Shown: positions 60,504 through 64,000 of the stretch, one piece after another
Layout: each line of letters opens with the position of its first letter
How positions within the stretch are numbered: position 1 is the first letter of the stretch
Assembly: GCA_029946065.1 (NCBI GenBank)
Contig: JAQSDU010000014.1
Coordinates: forward strand, 799,623-863,622
Reading direction: 5' to 3'
Length of the DNA: 64,000 nt
Source: Flavobacterium sp.
GTDB lineage: Bacteria > Bacteroidota > Bacteroidia > Flavobacteriales > Flavobacteriaceae
Made by a program: the position numbers and the translations under genes
The notes under the pieces: generated by a model
The model's input: the letters and a program-made list of their open reading frames with translations, nothing else
The model's database searches: none
What the model was told of the DNA's origin: nothing

Positions 60504-62282
60504 TTGGAAAAACATATAAAAAAGCACTGCCCGTTCATTATTTTTATTTTTATAATAAACGGGCATGTTTTTGGGCAAAAAATAAACTTTGGAGCAGTCG
60601 AAGATCTTTTAAACACTGGAAAAAATTACAGTGCAATAAAACTTCTTGACCATTATGAACAATTAAAAAACTCTGAAGCAAACCTTGCAAAAATTTATTA
60701 TTACCACGCACTTGCACTAAGCAACGAAAGTGTTGATGACAAGGCTTTTCAGTATTATATCAATTCAAAAAAGAAATTTCTTGCAATCGACAGCCTTGAA
60801 GCAGCTATGAAAATTAATCTCGACATAGCCTCTTTGCTTAGCTCACAAAAAAATCAGATGAATATTGCTAAAACTTATGTACAAGAGTATCTTGATTTCG
60901 CAAAAAAAAACAATAATAGGTTACTTTTGGCAAAAGGCTACGAAAAATGGGGATCCTGTATTCTTGATGATCAACCCAGAGAAAGCCTTAATTTTTACAA
61001 GGCAGGAATAGCTGCAAACAATGCTTCAAAAAACAAGGCACTGTCACTTATCTTATATAACAATATTGGTGTCGTTTATAATGAAAAACTCCAAAATCCG
61101 GATTCTGCTTTATTTTACTATAAAAAAGCTGCCTTATTTATAGAAAACAGAAATCCGAATGATATTTGCAGTGATTTAATAAACCGCGCAGGATGTTATT
61201 ACTACAAAGCTGAATATGCAAAAGCCTTAGCGTTATTAAAAAAAGCAGACGCCATTAAACTGACAAAAAATATTAGCAATACAAAACTCATAATTTATAG
61301 TATTTTGTCATTGAATTATGAGGGAATAGGCGATTATAAGAATGCTTATCTAATGCTTTACGAATCAAACCAGATAAGCGACACCTTACTTATAGAAAAA
61401 CAAAATCTGAAAATTTCCGAACTGAACATATTATACAATACCCAAAAAAAAGAACTTGAAAACCTCGCATTAAAGAATAATATAAAAATCAAGAATATCT
61501 TCTTATACTCTGTTATCGGATTAATCATCATTTTGATACTTATTAGTATCCTAACTTATAAAAATCTCCAAAAAAAGAAAAAAATTGCCGAACAATCCGA
61601 ACTTATTCAAATACAAAAACTTGAAAAAACGCTTAGAGATCAGGAATTACACGAAATTGATGTGATGCTCGAAAGTCAAGAAAAAGAACGCCAACGCCTT
61701 GCCAATGAACTGCATGACAATTTGGGAAGCATGCTGGCCACATTGAAACTCAACTTTCAAAACCTTAAAAGCAAAGCCGAGCATGCTGAACGCGAAAATA
61801 AACTTTACGATAAAACCGATGAACTGATTGAAGAAGCGTATCAAAAAGTACGCAATATTTCACATCTAAAAAACCTTGGTGTCGTTGCCAGCGAAGGACT
61901 ACTAAGTTCCGTAAACAAAATGGCTTCGAAAATGAGCGTGCCGGAAAAACTGACTATAAACGTTATTCCGTTCGGGCTCACCGAAAGACTGGAAAATACG
62001 CTTGAAATTACGCTCTTCAGGATAATTCAGGAATTATGCACCAACATCATCAAGCATTCCGGAGCCAACGAAGTCAACATTTACCTTACCCAGCACAGCA
62101 CCGAAAATTTAAACATAATGATTGAAGACAACGGAAACGGCTTCGATCCGAAAACCCTGGCCGATACCGACGGAATAGGCCTCAAAAGCATTGAAAAGAA
62201 AGTAGAACAAATGGGCGGAAACTTTACGATAGACTCGATTTTATCAAAAGGCACGACCATAATCATCGACCTAAATTTATGA
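60504..62282 (+). CDS. TPR-containing sensor histidine kinase (NarX/DesK-type HisKA_3)
   Basis: A 592-residue kinase starting at TTG (60504); no nearby in-frame ATG precedes the signal peptide (HCPFIIFIFIINGHVFGQ). Periplasmic TPR-like helices (about 30-315) sense the signal; one membrane helix (about 331-352) leads to a coiled coil, the HisKA_3 dimer domain with phospho-acceptor His404 (RLANELHDNLGSMLATLKL) and the HATPase domain (IIQELCTNIIKHSG, IEDNGNGFDPKTL, DGIGLKSIEKKVEQMGG). It overlaps its response-regulator gene as ATGA. It follows the 154-residue unknown by 3 bp. Confidence 0.92.
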   Translation: MEKHIKKHCPFIIFIFIINGHVFGQKINFGAVEDLLNTGKNYSAIKLLDHYEQLKNSEANLAKIYYYHALALSNESVDDKAFQYYINSKKKFLAIDSLEAAMKINLDIASLLSSQKNQMNIAKTYVQEYLDFAKKNNNRLLLAKGYEKWGSCILDDQPRESLNFYKAGIAANNASKNKALSLILYNNIGVVYNEKLQNPDSALFYYKKAALFIENRNPNDICSDLINRAGCYYYKAEYAKALALLKKADAIKLTKNISNTKLIIYSILSLNYEGIGDYKNAYLMLYESNQISDTLLIEKQNLKISELNILYNTQKKELENLALKNNIKIKNIFLYSVIGLIIILILISILTYKNLQKKKKIAEQSELIQIQKLEKTLRDQELHEIDVMLESQEKERQRLANELHDNLGSMLATLKLNFQNLKSKAEHAERENKLYDKTDELIEEAYQKVRNISHLKNLGVVASEGLLSSVNKMASKMSVPEKLTINVIPFGLTERLENTLEITLFRIIQELCTNIIKHSGANEVNIYLTQHSTENLNIMIEDNGNGFDPKTLADTDGIGLKSIEKKVEQMGGNFTIDSILSKGTTIIIDLNL

Positions 62283-62890
62283 TTACGATTGTTATAGCAG
62301 AAGACCACCAGTCGTTGATAGACGGCATCAAATTATTGCTCGAGACCGAAGATGACATCAGTGTTATTGGTGAAGCCAATGATGGCGAAATGCTATTGGA
62401 AATCGTCAAAAACAAACAGCCACAAGTGGTTATCACAGATATCCGTATGCCAAAATGCGACGGCATCAGCGCTACAAGAAAAATTAAAAAGCAATTTCCG
62501 AACACCAAAGTTATTGCTTTCAGTATGTTTGACCAAAACGAAGCGGTAGCGCAGATGAAGGAAGCCGGTGCTTCGGGTTATATCATGAAAAACTCCTCGC
62601 TCAAGAAAGTTCTCGAAGCCATTCGCGCAGTGGCCAAGGGCCAAACTTTTTTTGATGATGCCATTGGCGCTAAAGACAACCTCACCAAAGAGCAAATCAT
62701 CCTGAGTACGCGCGAAAAGGAAATCCTGCGGCTCATTGGCGAAGGTAAAACCTCACAGGAAATTGCCGATCAGCTTTTTATTGGCAAAAGTACGGTGGAC
62801 ACCCATCGGAAAAATATCCTAAAAAAAATGAATATTTCCGGCAAAACAGATTTGATTCGGTTTGCAGTGGAACGGAAGTATGATTTTTAA
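62279..62890 (+). CDS. LuxR/NarL-family response regulator
   Basis: A 203-residue two-component regulator. The receiver domain (1-120) has AEDH at the acidic pocket, the phosphorylation site Asp54 in VVITDIRMP, and the conserved Lys in SGYIMKNSS. The C-terminal LuxR helix-turn-helix (about 138-200) reads LSTREKEILRLIGEGKTSQEIADQLFIGKSTVDTHRKNIL. It overlaps the kinase gene by 4 bp and is certainly its partner. Likely targets are its own neighbours. A hairpin follows the stop. Confidence 0.94.
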   Translation: MITIVIAEDHQSLIDGIKLLLETEDDISVIGEANDGEMLLEIVKNKQPQVVITDIRMPKCDGISATRKIKKQFPNTKVIAFSMFDQNEAVAQMKEAGASGYIMKNSSLKKVLEAIRAVAKGQTFFDDAIGAKDNLTKEQIILSTREKEILRLIGEGKTSQEIADQLFIGKSTVDTHRKNILKKMNISGKTDLIRFAVERKYDF

Positions 62891-62910
62891 GTAAAGTTTT
62901 GATTATCAAT

Positions 62911-62938
62911 AAAAATCCCCATTGTTGGTGATTTTTTT
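62911..62938 (+). terminator. Hairpin after the response regulator
   Basis: AAAATCCCCA pairs with TTGGTGATTTT (one mismatch), followed by a T-run, 21 bp after the stop. It overlaps the shared leader of the next gene, so it may act as terminator, regulator site or both. Confidence 0.5.
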
Positions 62939-62989
62939 GTGGTTAAAAATGTTGAATTTTGTATTGTATAACCTTTTAAATTCAATATT
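62939..62989 (+). promoter_or_regulatory. Leader of the two-repeat membrane protein gene
   Basis: Contains TGTATAACCTTTTAAATT and ends at the ATG. It matches the leader at 59954-60035 in sequence and spacing from the T-run to the start codon (54 versus 55 bp). Confidence 0.4.
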
Positions 62990-63532
62990 ATGGATTCAAA
63001 ATTTATTTTTATGTTTGTATTGCCACTAGCTATCTTGGCTGCTGGCATCTGTCTTTCAATTTGGTCGGACATCCTTAAAGATGCCAGCACAAATCCATTA
63101 AAACCTTACAGTTTTGCTAATACACAACTGATGTGGTGGACACTCATTATCGTTTGTACATTTTGTTATGCCTATGGCTGTGGCAATTTTGAGATCCCTA
63201 AAATGTCCAATTCAAGTTTGATACTATTAGGCATAAGTTTAGGTACTACTACAGCTGCAAAAATCATTGATAATCGAGACGCTGCTACAGCAATTGTTAG
63301 GCACCAAGACACCAACAACGGGCGACACTTTTTTTCTAATATATTAAGTGATGGCAACGGTATCAGTGTGCACCGATTTCAAGCTTTTGTCTTTAATATC
63401 ATTTTTGGATGTATGTTCTTAAATGATTTTTTTCCCGACTGCAATTTTATCGAATTTAATCCTAACGAATTGGCTCTCATGGGTGTAAGTTCTGCAGCCT
63501 ATATAAGCTTAAAAGCCACTGAAAATAAATAA
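62990..63532 (+). CDS. Four-helix membrane protein of two similar halves, function unknown
   Basis: A 180-residue membrane protein. After a first hydrophobic segment (about 6-25) come two related halves: YSFANTQLMWWTLIIVCTF ... LILLGISLGTTTAAKII (about 40-92) and ISVHRFQAFVFNIIFGCMFL ... ELALMGVSSAAYISLKA (about 124-177). Each has S-x-x-[R/N]-x-Q before one helix and an L-x-G-[I/V]-S-x-[G/A] second helix. A soluble loop with RHQDTNNGRHFFSNIL joins them. I believe unnamed proteins of this pattern occur widely in bacteria, but know no function. It follows the response regulator on the same strand. Confidence 0.8.
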   Translation: MDSKFIFMFVLPLAILAAGICLSIWSDILKDASTNPLKPYSFANTQLMWWTLIIVCTFCYAYGCGNFEIPKMSNSSLILLGISLGTTTAAKIIDNRDAATAIVRHQDTNNGRHFFSNILSDGNGISVHRFQAFVFNIIFGCMFLNDFFPDCNFIEFNPNELALMGVSSAAYISLKATENK

Positions 63533-63588
63533 TTCACACCCAGATGCCGAAAAGGGAAAGAGTAGGCGATTTTTAAAACTTAGAAATT

Positions 63589-63882
63589 ATGATAAATATT
63601 ACTACAACAGTTTTCGGAGGAATAGCTCCACTGCCAATCAAGGTTTCAATTGACAACCTTGACAACGATCATGATGTTAAATTCGCCCGAACAGCATCAT
63701 TTAACGAAAATTTCAATCTTCCTCCTGGTAGATACATGATTGTTATTTCGGGGATGAATCCAAAAGATGGAAGAACCGAAATGAGTGTAACTGGAGATTT
63801 TTCTGAAGGTCCTCTTCCGACACCAGACAGAACAACAGATAAGCCTTTCTATTCAAAATTATTCTATTGCGTAATAAGTTAG
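63589..63882 (+). CDS. Small unknown protein, CnaB-like beta-sandwich pattern
   Basis: A 97-residue protein without signal peptide. It opens MINITTTVFGGIAPLPIKVSID and has FNENFNLPPGRYMIVISGMNP, a strand-turn-strand like the CnaB/carboxypeptidase-regulatory fold (LPPGxY). A proline-rich GPLPTPDRTTDKP segment and YSKLFYCVIS end follow. The fold is inferred from pattern only. It lies 56 bp after the membrane protein gene and 4 bp before the next, on the same strand. Confidence 0.68.
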   Translation: MINITTTVFGGIAPLPIKVSIDNLDNDHDVKFARTASFNENFNLPPGRYMIVISGMNPKDGRTEMSVTGDFSEGPLPTPDRTTDKPFYSKLFYCVIS

Positions 63883-63886
63883 AACT

Positions 63887-64000
63887 ATGAAAACGTGTAT
63901 ATTCATAATACTCACTTTATTACTGTCAATAAATGTGAATGCCCAAGAATCATTAATGACGATGGATAACAATTCTAAATCCGGGAATTTTAAAGATGTC
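63887..64000 (+). CDS. Start of a secreted protein, cut by the window edge
   Basis: An ATG 4 bp after the preceding stop opens 38 codons to the window edge. MKTCIFIILTLLLSINVNAQ is a clear signal peptide with cleavage near NAQ; the mature start (ESLMTMDNNSKSGNFKDV) resembles nothing I know. It is probably exported and part of the same operon as the two small unknown genes before it. Confidence 0.65.
   Translation, partial: MKTCIFIILTLLLSINVNAQESLMTMDNNSKSGNFKDV

Noticed and set aside
1-64000. tRNA, rRNA, insertion sequences or prophage
   Set aside because: No cloverleaf-like GC-rich segments, transposase or integrase reading frames, or phage genes were seen in the gaps or the ORF track.

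Overview
The window comes from a Bacteroidota chromosome, very probably a Flavobacterium or close relative. Base composition is AT-rich. Start regions carry no Shine-Dalgarno signal, but many are preceded by the Bacteroidota -7 box TAnnTTTG. There is a type IX secretion (gliding-motility C-terminal) adhesin, an ECF sigma/FecR/TonB-receptor unit, and familiar flavobacterial neighbour pairs (mutL with two rhomboids; a Nif3-like gene with a C4-type zinc-ribbon homologue; lpxK near purine nucleoside phosphorylase). I saw no rRNA, tRNA, CRISPR array, prophage or insertion sequence.

Layout. 1-5.4 kb (minus): a cut membrane protein, two rhomboid proteases, mutL, ribH and a TPR membrane protein, with recF divergent. 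6.6-7.0 kb: an AT-rich gap with a degenerate 20-bp repeat. 7-16.6 kb (plus): rhodanese-thioredoxin lipoprotein, DUF2461, GT4, asnB-type amidotransferase, murB, PaiB-like flavoprotein, hexapeptide acyltransferase, GT2, ECF sigma factor and a TonB protein. 16.7-21 kb: PhnA-like protein, MFS transporter, lipoprotein, lipA, gapA. 21.1-26.2 kb (minus): purine nucleoside phosphorylase, sorbosone-dehydrogenase-like protein, GH39-like hydrolase, lpxK. 26.3-32.8 kb: Nif3-like protein, zinc-ribbon homologue, alpha/beta hydrolase, rluF, folD, ffh. 32.9-38.3 kb: a LamG lipoprotein divergent from an ECF sigma/FecR/STN-TonB-receptor operon. 38.3-44.5 kb (minus): argS followed by MBOAT and two SGNH hydrolases, one with a LysM inserted in the hydrolase fold; this looks like an envelope O-acetylation cassette. 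44.7-50.6 kb: a 1945-residue secreted repeat protein. 50.8-56.8 kb (minus): fabH, an orphan ABC ATPase, a 21-bp tandem repeat, a UbiB/ABC1 kinase with a TetR-like regulator and palindromic operator candidate, an OmpA lipoprotein and a lipocalin-like lipoprotein. 57-59.4 kb: htpG and DUF2721.

The least explained part is 59.6-64 kb. It holds a 48-residue acidic Met/Phe heptad-repeat protein absent from the ORF track, a 154-residue unknown, a TPR histidine kinase overlapping its LuxR-type response regulator, a four-helix membrane protein built from two similar halves, a 97-residue beta-rich unknown, and the start of a secreted protein that runs off the window. Two of the unknown genes share a similar leader sequence. 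This is my best candidate for an undescribed system: a two-component unit co-located with the small proteins it may control.

Several ORF-track starts are too long. I moved them where a -7 box, a TTG-only extension or family length argued for an internal ATG (mutL, recF, rhodanese-thioredoxin, murB, MFS, lipA, purine nucleoside phosphorylase, zinc-ribbon homologue, alpha/beta hydrolase, ffh, ABC ATPase, lipocalin).
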